Source: Mytilus galloprovincialis
Taxonomy: Eukaryota > Mollusca > Bivalvia > Mytilida > Mytilidae
DNA: 64,000 bases
NCBI RefSeq assembly: GCF_965363235.1
Contig: NC_134845.1
Coordinates: 12,276,101 to 12,340,100 of the forward strand
Direction: 5' to 3'
Numbering within the stretch: position 1 is the first letter of the stretch; every line of letters starts with the position of its first letter. The notes beneath the pieces are model-generated. The model ran no database searches. It worked only from the letters and a program-made list of their open reading frames with translations, and was not told the DNA's origin. The translations under genes and the position numbers were made by a program. Shown here one piece after another: positions 23,430 to 36,792 of the stretch.

Positions 23430-26400
23430 ATTACATTTATCCACACAAACTCGACATAAAGAACACTACACATTTATCCCAATTAAATCGGAATAGAGAA
23501 CATTATGCATCTATCCCAAATAAACTCGAAATAAAAAAAAACACCACTAATCTATCCCTATACACTCAGAATAGACAACGTCAAACATCTATCCCAAAAC
23601 ACTACGAATAGACAACACCAAACATCTATCCGACAACACCACGCATCAATCTCAATTACCTTAGAGTAGACAACAACAAACATTTATCTAAATACATTCG
23701 GGATAGACAACGTCAAACATCTATCCCAATATACTCGGAATAGACAATACCACTCATCTATTTCAATACACTATGAATAGACAAGATCTCTCATCTATCC
23801 CAATACACTTGGAATAGACAACACCAAACATCTACCTTAATACACTCTGAAAAGACAACACCACACATCTATCCCAATATCATCAGAGAAGACAACACCA
23901 AACATCTATCCCAATATACTCGGAATAGACAATACCAGTCATATATTTCAATATACTATGAATAGACAAGATTTCTCATCTATCCCAATACACTTGGAAT
24001 AGAAAAAACCAACCATCTACCCTAAAACACTCGGAATAGACAATACCACTCATCCAACTTAAAACACTCGGAAGAGACAACACCACATATCTATCCCAAT
24101 ACACTTTGAATAGACAACACCACTTATATATCTTAATACACACGGAAAAGACAACCCCAAACATCTATCCCAATACATTCGGAATAGACAAGACCACTCA
24201 TATATTTTGTTACACTCTGAATAGACAACAACACACATCTATCCGTATATCATTAGAGTACACTTAACATAGACAACACTAAACATAAATTATTATACCA
24301 CAATACACTCGGAAAAGACAACACCAAACATGTATCCTAATACACTAGAAAAAGACAACAACTCTCATCTATCCCAATACACTTGGAAAACACCAAACAT
24401 CTACCCCAATACACTCGGAATAGACAAAACCACTCATCTATCTTAATACACTCGGAATAGACAACCCCACACATCTATGCCAAAACTCGGAATAGACAAA
24501 ACCAAACATGTATCCCAATACACTCGGAAAAGACAACACATATCTATCCCAATACACTTTGAATAGAAAAGACCACTTATCTATTTTAATACACTCTGAA
24601 TAGACAACACCAAACATCTATCTTAATACACTAGGAAAAGACAACACCAAACATCTACCCCCATACACTCGGAATAGACAACATCAAACATCTTTCCCAA
24701 TAAACTCGGAATAGACAACGGCAAACATCTATCTGAAAACACTCGGAATAGACAACGACAAACATCTACCCCAATATACTCGGAATAGACAACACCAAAC
24801 ATATATCCCAATACACTCGGTAAGACAAGACCACTCATCTAACTTAATACACTCGGAATAAACAACACCAAACATCTATCCCAATACACTCGTAAAAGAC
24901 AACACCAGTCATCTATCCAAATAAACTCGGAATAGACAACATCAAACATCTATCCCAATACACTCGGAATAGACAACATCAAACATCTATCCCAATACAC
25001 TCGGAAAAGACAACACCAGTCATCTATCCAAATAAACTCGAAATAGACAACATCAAACATATATCCTCATACACTCGGAATAGACAACATCAAACATCTA
25101 TCCCAATACACTCGGAATAGACAACGGCAAACATATATCCTCATACACTCGGTAAGACAAGACCACTCATCTATCTTATTAAACTCGGAGTAGTCAACGC
25201 AACTCATCTAACCCAAAACTCGGAATAGACAAAACCAAACATGAATCATTTAATAAAACATTACAAATGAATGTATTCTTATATGCGTTTTCCCTGTTAC
25301 TTTCCGTTCACTAAAAATTGAAAAGTTTGAATGTACATGTATGTTAATTACATTTATCCACACAAACTCGACATAAAGAACACTACACATTTATCCCAAT
25401 TAAATCGGAATAGAGAACATTATGCATCTATCCCAAATAAACTCGAAATAACAAAATACACCACTAATCTATCCCTATACACTCAGAATAGACAACGCCA
25501 AACATCTATCCCAAAACACTACGAATAGACAACACCAAACATATATCCGACAACACCACGCATCAATCTCAAGATCTTTCATCTATCCCAATACACTTGG
25601 AATAGACAACACCAAACATCTACCTTAATACACTCTGAAAAGACAACACCACACATCTATCCCAATATCATCAGAGAAGACAACACCAAACATCTATCCC
25701 AATATACTCGGAATAGACAATACCACTCATATATTTCAATATACTATGAATAGACAAGATTTCTCATCTATCCCAATACACTCGGAATAGACAACGACAA
25801 ACATCTACCCCAATATACTCGGAATAGACAACACCAAACATATATCCCAATACACTCGGTAAGACAAGACCACTCATCTAACTTAATACACTCGGAATAA
25901 ACAACACCAAACATCTATCCCAATACACTCGGAAAAGACAACAACACCAGTCATCTATCCAAATAAACTCGGAATAGACAACATCAAACATCTATCCCAA
26001 TACACTCGGAATAGACAACATCAAACATCTATCCCAATACACTCGGAAAAGACAACACCAGTCATCTATCCAAATAAACTCGGAATAGACAACATCAAAC
26101 ATATATCCTCATACACTCGGAATAGACAACATCAAACATCTATCCCAATACACTCGGAATAGACAACGGCAAACATATATCCTCATACACTCAGTAAGAC
26201 AAGACCACTCATCTATCTTATTAAACTCGGAGTAGTCAACGCAACTCATCTAACCCAAAACTCGGAATAGACAAAACCAAACATCTATCCTAATACACTC
26301 GGAATAGACAAGACCACTCACCTATCTCAATACACTCGGAAAAATCAACTCCACACATCTATTCCAATACACTAGGTATAGAAAAGACCACTTATCTATC

Positions 26401-26785
26401 TTAATACACTCTGAATAGACAACACCAAACATCTATCTTAATACATTCGGAATAGACAACACCAAACCTCTATCCCAATACACTAGGGAAAAAAAACACC
26501 TAAAATTTACCCCCATACACTCGGAATAGACAACTTCAAACATCTATCCCAATAAACTCGGATTAGACAACGGCACACATCTATCTGAATACACTCGGAA
26601 TAGACAACGCCAAACATCTATCCATATACACTCGGAATATGCAAAACCACACATCTATCCCAATGAACTAGGAAAAGACAACACCAGTCATCTATCCCCA
26701 TACACTCGGAATAGACAACGGCAAGCATATATCCCAATACACTTGGAATAGACAACACCACACAGCTATCCCAATACATTCAATT
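23430..26785. repeat. Degenerate ~37-bp array with a large internal duplication
   Basis: The unit is like tacactcggaatagacaaca followed by ccaaacatctatcccaa, with many substitutions and length changes. Within it, 23324-23640 recurs almost unchanged at 25240-25555, and 23784-23980 recurs at 25565-25775. Blocks at 24770-25240 resemble 25790-26275. Amplification therefore acted on both the short unit and segments of about 1.9 kb. No genes. Confidence 0.92.
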
Positions 26786-27315
26786 CAATTCTTTATTACT
26801 TCGAGCAAATGATGCTCATCAGTACAAATATAATATATATGCAAATACAATATATCATAAATAAATACATAAAACATACATAACTGATAAATGAATACAT
26901 CCGAGAAGAATAATAATCTATATTAAGTATTGGTTATAACATGTCTGTTCTACGTTTAAATGCATGGAAAAGAAATTTACAAAGGTTACATATGTCTTTT
27001 ACATTTTCTGTGCTCAACAACTGTAAAAGCTTAAATGACGATGGACGCTTATAATAATATGGCTTAATATACTGTCTCCTAATTGCATTATAACAATCAC
27101 ACTGTAAAATGAAATGAAACTCGTCTTCTATTGTATTTAAAGTACAGAGAGTGCATTTTCTTTCAGATCTATTAACACCGTGATATCGTCCTGTTTCAAC
27201 AAATAAGTTATGTGAAGACAATCTTATTCTCGTTAGATACACTCTAAAATTCACATGTTTAGTAAGGTAAAATTGTAAACGAACATTATTTATACAGAAT
27301 TGACAAGGATTTGTC
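26786..27315 (-). mobile_element. 3' end of a non-LTR retrotransposon (LINE)
   Basis: The minus strand encodes the C-terminal end of a LINE ORF2: RVYLTRIRLSSHNLFVETGR, then CTLC, a His (EFHFILQCDC), and a tail KPYYYKRPSSFKLLQLLS. This Cys/His motif after the reverse transcriptase is typical of jockey/CR1-like elements of invertebrates. The frame starts abruptly near 27315, so the copy is strongly 5'-truncated. The 3' UTR runs to 26786 and ends in short attgaatt-type repeats where the 37-bp array resumes. Confidence 0.85.
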
Positions 27316-27509
27316 TGTCACACTTATGTCTCGGGTTTTTAAATTATTTGAAATCTATTCGTCAGAAAATTATTTTAAAGAACTTGATTTGTCCGAGTAA
27401 TTTTCGAAAATATATAAATTCACTTAAATTGGGAGGTCAGATTACTTTTATAAGAAAATTGATACATAGAAACTTGTAAATAAAGTGATCATGTCGACGT
27501 CTGTCTTAA

Positions 27510-28130
27510 GGGCATACGATACAGTTACAGGGGAGGTAATGACGTTGCTAACGTAAAATTTTATTTTCGCGACGTCAAACTGTGACATATCGGGAAAAGA
27601 TGCATTTTCAGACTGATTTTTAGCATTCAAACTGATTTAATTCGAAAACGAGTGCATGGACCCCCATTTTTTAAACCGACATTTTGTTTCATTTTGCAGG
27701 GAGATTATGTGGACCAAATTTTATAAAACTGTAAATAGTGCAATTTTTTTAATTTTGATAAATATACAGCAAAAAATTACTGTTTTTTTTCTCAGTTCAT
27801 GACCATTTGATAAATATGAGTTATTTCTGAACAAAAAAGGCATAAATTTTTAGAATACTTATAAAATACAGAAATTACAAATTATTTAACAAAAAACAAT
27901 TTGTGTTTATCTTTTAAAACAAAAAAGTTATGTCTTTCTTTCTAAAGGGAAAATACGGCCACAAATCCAAATTTTGAGCAAATATATAAAATTTCGACCT
28001 CATTTAACTCAAAAAGTAGCACATGAAGGTATATTTTTTATTACATATTTGATTTAATCAGGTAAAAAATAGCCTATATGCAAATTTTCATCAACTTGTA
28101 AATACAGAATCAAAACTGTATCGTATGCCC
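27510..28130. mobile_element. TTAA-flanked non-autonomous DNA transposon (621 bp)
   Basis: The termini are perfect inverted repeats, GGGCATACGATACAGTT and AACTGTATCGTATGCCC, each flanked by TTAA (27506-27509 and 28131-28134). TTAA duplication is the mark of piggyBac and Kolobok elements. The GGG end fits Kolobok better than the usual CCC of piggyBac. No transposase is encoded. Confidence 0.9.
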
Positions 28131-28134
28131 TTAA

Positions 28135-28585
28135 AGATACTGATTTGCTATATATGACCCACCATATATATGACTAAAATGAGATAAAAGGAACAAACCG
28201 ATAAGACCGTGACCACCTCACGATCAACATTTCAACCTAGGATCTTGATAAATCTATTCGTCATAAAGTTATCAGAGGTCGGGCTTAATGCAGTTTTTTT
28301 AAATCAATTTCCCATGAACTATAAAGATTAGTCCCTCAAACCTCTTTCAGTTTACAAGTTAGCTCATTTGTTTTGTAGAAAATCTATGATACAAGTAATA
28401 ACCCATGTATTGAATGTACATAAACGATTTCAATGTAGAAACAATTTGAGGTTTTCTAATTTACAGTTTAGAAAAAAAATGTTATTGACTGTAACAGTTG
28501 ATCAACAGGGAATTCTACAAAAAAAATTACATGGTTTATTTTATTTTTGAAATAACACATTATACATTTTGATGGTCAAAACAAA
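28135..28585. other. Spacer, nothing recognised
   Basis: AT-rich. The small plus-strand open frame at 28368-28550 shows no family features. Confidence 0.4.
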
Positions 28586-28810
28586 ACAGAAGATGTGGTA
28601 TGATTGACTATGAGATAACTCTCCAAAGAGATCAAATGACACAAAAATAAACAACTATAGGTGATCGTACAGCCTTCAACAAAGAGCAAAGCCAATACCG
28701 CAGTGTCAGCTATAAAAGGCCATGAAATGACAAATGTAGAACAATTAAAACGTGAAAACTAACAGCCAAATTTATGTACAAAAAACCAACGATTTTCTGT
28801 TCGTTCGCAA
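28586..28810 (+). repeat. Dispersed repeat family A copy
   Basis: Starts agaagatgtggtatgattga, continues through caaagagcaaagccaatacc and ends at aaccaacgattttctg. Confidence 0.85.
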
Positions 28811-29129
28811 AATTTTGGGAAGCAGTTATAACCATGAAATCTTTAAAAGGCTTTAATTAATGTTGTAAGATGTTTCTACAAGTTAAATCATCAACTCCGT
28901 CTTTTTTATGTATGCTAAATTTTGAAGGTTTCCTCTCAAAATACAAATAAAGGCAATAGTTGTATCCTTCTTGACAAAAATTTTTGAAGGTAAAGTTCAA
29001 ACTGACATCTATAATGATATTTATATGATTTATCAGTTCGTTCAATGTTGACTATAAATTGTCATGTCTATGAGTATCTAGAAGGTTTATTGGTTCAGCA
29101 TAAATATGTAAAACACAAACTTTTAATAT

Positions 29130-29290
29130 AGCAAGGGATGGTGGTGTAAATATAGTAGATCAAAGTGATATAAATGGGCTACATCCGGGCCAAGTCTAAT
29201 ACATGGCTAAGAACAGAGAGAAGTGGAGGCAGTTTTTTGTGGCCTTTTGTCCCATTGGGGATGAAGAGGATAAGTAAGTAAAGTAATATA
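29130..29290 (+). mobile_element. 3' tail of a second, different non-LTR retrotransposon
   Basis: The translation includes AKNREKWRQFF followed by a short tail and stop. This A-x-[DN]-R-x-x-W-R ending is characteristic of the last residues of several LINE ORF2 proteins. It is followed by taagtaagtaaagtaa, a typical microsatellite-like LINE tail. Only about 150 bp remain. Confidence 0.6.
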
Positions 29291-29529
29291 AATCAATTTG
29301 AACAAAATTTGCAAAGCGAAATGGAAACCTTTTTTAGGGGTCAGCCAGTCAAAACTCAGTTGGACACCTGTCTAGCTAGAAAAGGGCCAAGTGCCGGTCT
29401 GACGTCTGTCGCATAGATGCTGATTTGTCGAATATGCGGTTTTTTTTTCTCAGGACAATCATCTAGAAATAAAGATATGCATGTCTGTATATTTAATCGC
29501 ATTTAAAACAATTATGAAATTATTTTAAG

Positions 29530-29714
29530 AACTTATCAGGATGCGTGGTGTTAAAATTAAAAGAAAATTAAACTTTGATGAATGGATATATATGACATAA
29601 AGATAAGCTTAACCACACTTAATAACAGGAAGAGACTTAACACGGGTATGAACATCTCTATATAAATATGGTTTCTTAGATGTCTGGTGTATTATAAACG
29701 TTCATGTCTTAGGG
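29530..29714 (+). promoter_or_regulatory. TATA promoter and untranslated exon 1 of Tyr/Cys-rich gene 2
   Basis: The TATA box ctctatataaata lies at 29656-29668. A short exon ends with ttaggg|gtaagta at 29714. The block aligns with 18905-19081 of gene 1, and the similarity continues into the start of intron 1. The transcription start near 29690 is inferred from TATA spacing. Confidence 0.75.
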
Positions 29715-29974
29715 GTAAGTACATTATAATTTACACATATATTATTCAATTTGATGTATAGTTCAAACGTAAAACGCAAAAGATTTTATTTCTTATTTTT
29801 TTTTTATTTAGGTAGAAGAAAAAGAATGCGTTTGACTATCCACGTTTTATTGAAATACCATCCCTTATATATCAAAGCTTACTTTTCAGATTTGTTCCAA
29901 TACAAATCAAATGTTATACTTTACTGATCTGAGTATTTTCCGGTTTTGAGATTGTCCATTTAAGCAATATAAAT

Positions 29975-30076
<102 letters not shown>

Positions 30077-30499
30077 ATTTGAAATTAATATCTACAATTT
30101 ATCGTGGTATTATTTACTATATAAACACCCAGATTTAATCTACAACAATAAGATCCGGATGCAGGCTGTTTTACAGTACATATACGAGTCTAAATTGAAA
30201 ACTACGTTCAAACCTATGATTGCGTTGGATAAAACCCGCAATTTTTATACGTGTGCATGTAAAACAAATTTCGTTGTAGAAGGGTCTAAAAACAGCACAA
30301 ACAACATTTTCCAAAAGACCAAAAAAGTGAAAAAGTATATTTAAACAAAACGCATTTGACTAACAGGTCGAACAACTGATGTTCTTTAACCCTGCTGACT
30401 GCCATTGGCGATTGCCAAATAAAAGTAACAAAATTGATCTTAATATAAATTTAATATTAAACACAAACAAAAATTAAATTGTGGCCACGATGTTATGCC

Positions 30500-30600
30500 A
30501 CAAACATACGGTGTAAATAATTTTTTAGTACACCAGATTCGGATTTCGACAATAAATGTCTCTTCAGTGATGTTAGGGATCGAAACGGTATTTAGAAGGC
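30500..30600. repeat. Dispersed repeat fragment
   Basis: agtacaccagattcggattt and cgacaataaatgtctcttca match the fragment at 15388-15430. It lies in intron 1 of Tyr/Cys-rich gene 2. Confidence 0.6.
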
Positions 30601-31455
30601 CACATAAAAAGTACCCTCATTTTTAGATAGACTCTTGAATTTTAATATATATACAAAAACATATTTTGTCTCAAAATTAGCCGATCAATGTTAGATGTGC
30701 ATGTATATATTTGCCAGTCTTAAAGACGTTTATGATGATTCACCCATAACAACATCAATTATAAAAGAACTATTAGAATTAAAAATTACTATAGCAATTA
30801 CAATACTATACTGGTATTACATAGGTATTATATTCATGTGCAGTCGTGTATGTATTGGGTAAAGGTTATCTGTATTGGCCGAGGTCTTAGCAGGAGGCCA
30901 ATACAGCTGATTGAGACTCACTGCGAATGTTCGAGGAGAAAACAGAATAAATATGAAAACACCAATTTTAAGTTTAGCTCTGCAATACCACCTTTCAACA
31001 AACAACGATGACAATTCCTATTATGTTCCGGTAACTTGTTCCGTGATGTAATAGACAGAGGGATAAAAACTATACATCTTACAAAGTACTTATAATAAGG
31101 CGTGTACGGTCCTTACTTTTTTAAGTATGTTTTTTTCATGGCACTCCGGCTTCCCCCACCAATAAAAAGCGGCGTTTATAAGTGCGTAAAAACACCAAAA
31201 TTCCGAAAGGTTTAAAATATATATGGTACCATACTAATAATCATATATACAATGCATTTGGTTATACCGCTTGCTAAAATAATCTTTTTGCTATAAATCT
31301 AAGTGAGAAAAACATGTTTATTATCAATGATTATCTTTAAACTTAAAATGATGCAATTTTATTTCCATTTTATATTTCTATTTTATATATTTTCAGGAAT
31401 TGAAGACAAATTAATTGAGGATCGTTTATAAATAAGTATAACAGAAAGTTTCATT

Positions 31456-32342
31456 ATGCAGGTAAGGTGTTTATTTAATTTCTAGACGAGAAAAACACAA
31501 CTATCTTTCTGATTGTTTTCTATCTAAATGAGACCAAGATTAAAGCTGCGGTAACACAGTTTAAAGCGCTGCGGTAACACAGTTTAAAGCGCTGCGGTAA
31601 CACAGTTTAAAGCGCTGCGGTAACACAGTTTAAAGCTGCGGTAACACAGTTTAAAGTATTTTATACATTTACACTTACTATTTCCAAGTGTTTCACGTAG
31701 AAATCTGGATTACGTACATAAGAATTTGATAAAAGTTCGACGAGAGGTTCAAATAGTTAGTGAAGTTTTTTTTATGTACGTATATTCATTTATAATGGAT
31801 TGACTTTGAAGTCTACAAAATAAAGTAAATCTTGACAGAAAATGAAATATAATACATATAATTGTTTTCGTCGTTTTTCTATCCATGAGACTAATTAATC
31901 TATTTTTTTTTTTTTTTCAAAGTACTTACCTATTACTGATATGTTTCAGCTCAAGTTTATGTTGCTGGCAGTCTGTGCTGTTTTACTCTGTATCAACTTT
32001 GTAAAAGGAAGTTCCAGTGATAGTGGCGACAGGAACGATGGTGGGAGTTTCGGAGTTAGGCAAAACGTTGGTGGCAGGTTCGGAGGGAGGCAGAACAGGG
32101 GTAGCAGCGATAGCAGCGACAGCAGTAATGGTGGTAAAAGCGGGAAACGACCAAACAAATGTTATTACCAGTGTGACTACGCCCTACACAAGTGTAAAAG
32201 TTATCAATGCAGACCCCTTTATCACAGCCAGGGATATTATTACTTCAAGCAATGTATCAATGATTGTCTATTTGTCAAAGAAAAATGTTATTTCTTTTGT
32301 AATGAGTACGGATTTTATCCAGGGGATAACCATCAATTCTAA
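31456..32342 (+). CDS. Secreted Tyr/Cys-rich protein 2 (132 aa), paralog of protein 1
   Basis: Exon 2 is 31397-31461 and ends ATG CAG before gtaagg. Exon 3 starts at 31950 after atgtttcag and ends TAA at 32340-32342. The product starts MQLKFMLLAVCAVLLCINF, a signal peptide likely cut near VKG. Next comes a 50-residue linker rich in Gly, Ser, Asp and Arg (GGSFGVRQNVGGRFGGRQN, SSDSSDSS) and a GKR dibasic site. The C-terminal domain has eight cysteines spaced C-x3-C-x6-C-x4-C-x14-C-x3-C-x6-C-x3-C and ends GFYPGDNHQF. Protein 1 shares the signal peptide, the Cys pattern and the ending (GYYPGYNHKF) but lacks the linker. AATAAA sites follow at about 32395 and 32407. The ATG at 31941 lies in the acceptor tract and is not the start. 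Function unknown; likely secreted and possibly processed at the basic site. Confidence 0.87.
31545..31662. repeat. 23-bp tandem repeat, about 5 copies
   Basis: Units of aaagcgctgcggtaacacag plus ttt, the last one lacking gcg, lie in intron 2 of Tyr/Cys-rich gene 2. Confidence 0.92.
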
Positions 32343-32419
32343 GTCATTTCATAATCCAGCGATTTATAGTTAATATTCTCTTGTTTTTTTTTTTAATAAA
32401 TTATTTAATAAAAACATAT

Positions 32420-33500
32420 CAAATAGTGTATTCACTTTTACATGTGTTACTTTGGTAACATTGAACATTTTTATGCGGTACATGTACAATGACGATTTTT
32501 TTATTTGTTAACTTTTGAGTTGAAAATACCCTTTCATAAGAACTAATATGAAACATACACCCTACATTAAAAGACGCAATAAGCAAACAAATAAAGATCT
32601 ACTTTTAGATCGACATCTCATCATATATGTTCCTCTTATTTGAATGAATGAAAACATTTTGGTAATATGTTAATGACGTAGACTTTACCAAATGAAGGTC
32701 ATCGTACGGCCTCCAACAACGAGCATGATCCATACCACACAAAAAGGCATTAAACGTTCCGACTTGATAAAAACGAGATAACCAACTTTTTTACAAAGAA
32801 ATAAACGAAAAGGCATTATGAATTATTGCAAGAAACGACAACATTTGATTAACAGGCCCCTGTCGTGACTTTAAGGTTCATGTGGACCCTATGGCTAAAA
32901 TGGCCTTATTTTTACCTCAAAATCTACACTGAATACAGACAAACCTGTTCATCTGGAAAAGTTTTACTAAATAAACAATAATTAATTATTGTACATTTAA
33001 TATTAATTCTATAAAAGTATAAAAAAAAAATGGTTTTCAAATCATTAGATTAATACATCATCAGATCATGTTTGATTAAAAAAATAGGATATTTATATGA
33101 AATATATCTACAATGTTCCGTTATTCATAAAACAAATGTAAATACCTAAATTTTGACTACTTTTCTCTGGAAAGATTTTAAATAAATATAGAAAAACTGC
33201 ATACAATCTATATAAAAAAAAGTTTAAACTCATTTGCATACTACACTACACGAACTTGTTGATGGAGAGATGTCTTTGCAATTTTACTAGGGAAGTCCGA
33301 GGACATAAATACAACATTCTCTGCATTACTAAAGACTGCTAACACCCAACGGTAGATTCAACTGAAACCAACAACTTTATTTGTTGATAACGATGGCTGC
33401 TGTCTAGAATTTTGCCTGATAAGCACATTTAAAGTTGTTTTTTTCAAATACTATTCCCTTTTTTTTTTCTTCAAATTTTATAAGTTACATTGATTAGTAA
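32420..33500. other. Intergenic, one family A fragment
   Basis: About 32695-32850 resembles family A (gtcatcgtacggcctccaac, gataaccaacttttttac). The rest is AT-rich and I see nothing in it. Confidence 0.5.
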
Positions 33501-33504
33501 AATT

Positions 33505-33720
33505 GAGAATGGAAATGGGGAATGTGCCAAAGAGACAACAACCCGACCATAGAAAAAAAAACAACAGCAGAAGGTCACCAACAGGTCTTCAATGTAGCGG
33601 AAAATTCCCGCACCCGGAGGCGTCCTTCAGCTGGCCCCTAAACAAATATATATTAGTTCAGTGATAATGAACGCCATACTAATTTCCAAATTGTACACAA
33701 GAAACTAAAATTAAAATAAT
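33505..33720 (+). repeat. Dispersed repeat family D copy
   Basis: Reads ggaaatggggaatgtgccaa, agagacaacaacccgacc, cagaaggtcaccaacaggtc and cgtccttcagctggcccc in order. This is the fullest copy of family D in the window. Confidence 0.85.
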
Positions 33721-33777
33721 ACAAGACTAACAATAGTAACCTTTAATTAACTGCAGTTTGAAAACAAATTAATCATT

Positions 33778-33884
33778 AATAGTTATCCCACGATGACGCG
33801 GTGTGTCAGTGTAAGATCACCCCGATGGCCGGAGGCCAGAGGGTGATCTAACACTAACACACCAAGTCCTAGTGGGATAACTAT
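33778..33884. repeat. Palindromic element, 107 bp
   Basis: aatagttatcccac at the left end is inverted as gtgggataactatt at the right. The inner part gtgtgtcagtgtaagatcac is mirrored by gtgatctaacactaacacac. A related hairpin (aggggtgatc / gatcacccct) lies at 34515-34541. tacatcccagct near 33887 and its inverse agctgggatgta near 34557 suggest both may belong to one larger inverted element. Confidence 0.75.
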
Positions 33885-34281
33885 TTTACATCCCAGCTGT
33901 TTTAGATTAGACGAAAAACCATTTACAATTCATAAAATCTAGTTAAGAACGCCACACAACCATTATAATATACTTTATACATTACTATATGATTTATACC
34001 CTTTTTTACCCCCGAACACGATGAGTAGATATCAAACAATGTCAACTCGCCCCACTGGCCAATCGGCCCAATCTATATCGCCACTTTATGAAAACTATCG
34101 CCCCACTCTTGTTTACCGACTCGCCCCACTTTTGAAAAAGTGTAAAATCAAACTGAACAATCACTGACAACTCACTTATTAACGAAAAGGGTTTAAACCC
34201 CACTGAATAAAGATCTGACAACTCGCCCCACTTATAAAAATATCTTTTTCCTTTAAGTATGTTAAATTACTGACAGTTTGT

Positions 34282-34364
34282 ATCCAGTCGTCCTGGAGTA
34301 GTGGTTGTGTCGTGGCTTGATATGCTAAAGGTCTTGAGTTCGAATCCCAGCATATACACTGGAT
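34282..34364 (+). repeat. tRNA-like sequence, probably a SINE head
   Basis: A box A-like tggagtagtgg is followed about 35 bases later by a box B-like gagttcgaatccc, the internal pol III promoter layout. The ends atccagt and actggat pair. However, the T stem pairs poorly and six extra bases separate it from the 3' arm, so an active tRNA gene is unlikely. Confidence 0.4.
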
Positions 34365-34699
34365 TTTTTTCAACGTGAATTTTGGTAGATAGTCTTTTCC
34401 GTATAATTGTATATTTAATTATTAGTTTTATAGTAGATTTGACATTCCCGCCAAAATGTTACAGAACAAAGGAAAGCATGCATAACAAAGAAACTCAAAC
34501 TGGGGTGATCTGGTAGGGGTGATCCGGCTCAGATCACCCCTGTTAGAACAAAGGAGCTGGGATGTAACTATTAAAACAATTCCCATTTGTTCCACATTTA
34601 AACTTAAAATTGTCCCACAAACATATTCCCGATTGTCCCACAAAATTTCATTACCTTTTTACCTGTCAATTCAAAAAGTGGGACAATCGGGAAGACACT

Positions 34700-36190
34700 A
34701 AATTATCGATGACCATTTTAGCACAATATTTTTAACCCCATTTTATAATAAGTAAAGATTTTTAATAAAATCAAAAAAGCACAATATAAAAAAATATCAT
34801 GTCCATTAATGAGCACTAGAATTATAAAAGGTAAATTCAAATGTTAAAAAACTTTAAAAGTTGATCACTTCTAGCATGGAATTTTTATCCTAGAGAACGT
34901 CCGTGATGGGCCCTGGATATTTTCTTTCTCTTTATCTTGTCTAAACTCTGGTGCACATTCGTATATAATAATTTGTATTTCTACAAATGTTGTTGTTTGC
35001 AATTTGATGATAGAATCAAGAAAAACATAAATAAACGGGACCATTATTAAACTGTTCTTTATTATGGACATGGAACGACTCTAGACCATCATTTGTTCGC
35101 TATGAATTACATTGATCTGTTCATGGCTTTGGTAAGGTTAATACTATTCAACCAAGTAAGTTTTCGCTACATTGGGCTATCGAAAATACAGGTGACCGGA
35201 CTTATCCTGCGCTAAAATGGGCTCTAATGTCTGCGCTTAAATGTCCACTATTAGTTTAAAAATTTCCCCTAAAATGTCCTGCGCCTGTCAGTTGTTGTAA
35301 TTTTTACCTGCTCTCATAAAAGGTTTATTATTGTCGAGTTGCAATTAAAAAAGTCGAGTTTCAATTGAAAAAAGTCGAGTTGCGAGTGAAGAAAGTTAAA
35401 TAAGTCGAGATGCGTGTTATAAGTGTAAAATTGCGAGTTAAGAAAGTCTTAATTATTTCAAAGAATGAAGTATATCACTTGTAAATAAGAGCACGGCAAT
35501 TTTATTTCTCATATTGCAGTTTTCTTTTGAAAATTGAATTTATCGCTTTTAACACCACTTTCAACACTACGCTGCATAATTGCAGCCCGGTTTTATATTA
35601 AATTAACTAAATGATTAAATGGCTATACTCTACGGAAGCGTATTAGGGACATAGTAAAAATAAAATTGGCATACTAGATGGCCAGGTGTTTGAAAATAAT
35701 AAAATAGAATATTTTGTCTCTATAATACTGACATAAAAAAATAAAATGGATATGTTTGCGGCTTTGAACTTTATGATAAAGTCGTACATGTAGCTAATTT
35801 AGAACTTTGTTTCTAATCAATCGCTATTTGTTCCCGCGTAGATCATTTCTAAAGATTGTCAAAAACCAATGCAATATTCTGTAACAAGATATAAACTTTC
35901 ACAAAATGAGGGTCTGAATGGGAGGGTCCTTCAATTCTTAATTATGTCAGAGCATTCATGTAGTTTTTGTATTCACCTTGCCCATTTTCTCGATTCTTTA
36001 TATTTTAGCACCCCCATTATTACCTGTTTCTTTTATTTATGGGCTCTGTAACTCTTTTCTTTGTCTTTACTGCCCATTATTCTGCACAATTTGCCTATCA
36101 TTCTCTCTTTTTGTAAACCCCTATCCAGACTGTCAAATATACCTTGATGTTTATTTGGAAAAATCACATTTCAGACATTTAAGATATATT
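34700..36190. other. Intergenic, short imperfect repeats only
   Basis: About 35333-35460 holds a few imperfect copies of aaagtcgagttgcaattg. Otherwise AT-rich. The small open frames at 35869-36229 have no family features. Confidence 0.45.
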
Positions 36191-36194
36191 CTTG

Positions 36195-36465
36195 GTGTAA
36201 ATAAGAAAATGTGGTACGAGTGCCAATAATACAACTCTCTCATCCAAGTCACAATTTATGAAAGTAACCCATTAAAAGTCAAAATACGGTCTTCAACACA
36301 GAGCCTTCAGTTGGCTCACACCGAACAGCAAGACATGAAGGGCCCCAATATTAAAGACATGTGTAAAACCATTCAAACAGGAAAACTAACAGTCTAATCT
36401 ATTATACAAAAAAAAAAGCGAGAAACGAGAAACCCTTATGAACCACATTAACAAACTACATCTAC
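36195..36465 (+). repeat. Dispersed repeat, variant of family A
   Basis: tggtacgagtgccaataata, ccaagtcacaatttatgaaa and gcgagaaacgagaaac appear in order. The same variant recurs at 45110-45320. Confidence 0.75.
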
Positions 36466-36792
36466 TTCCTGACTTAAAAAGGTGGCAAACAAATTCTGCG
36501 GGATTAAACGTTTTGATAGGTACCAACCTTCAGCCTTATCTGAAACAACATTGTAACATCACATACCTTCTTTATACAAAAAAGGATTTCATTATTTTCT
36601 TCTGTGACAATAGTTAATCTTCCATTGGTAACGATAACATGTTGCGCATGCAGACACTACACAACCAGGTAATATATCATGTGCCAAATTTTAAAACCAA
36701 TACTAGGTTTAAAAATGTATCGCAAAACGACATGTTTTTTTTTCAATGACAGAAAATAGGGCAAGGCTATTGGGAAATCCTGTTATCTGTTG

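Noticed and set aside
32017-32373. Alternative plus-strand frame (118 codons) overlapping Tyr/Cys-rich gene 2
   Set aside because: It lacks a signal peptide and paralog support; the chosen frame keeps the conserved cysteines and signal peptide.
34282-34364. Functional tRNA gene
   Set aside because: Internal promoter boxes are present but the T stem mispairs and the cloverleaf spacing is wrong, so it is better seen as a SINE-like remnant.
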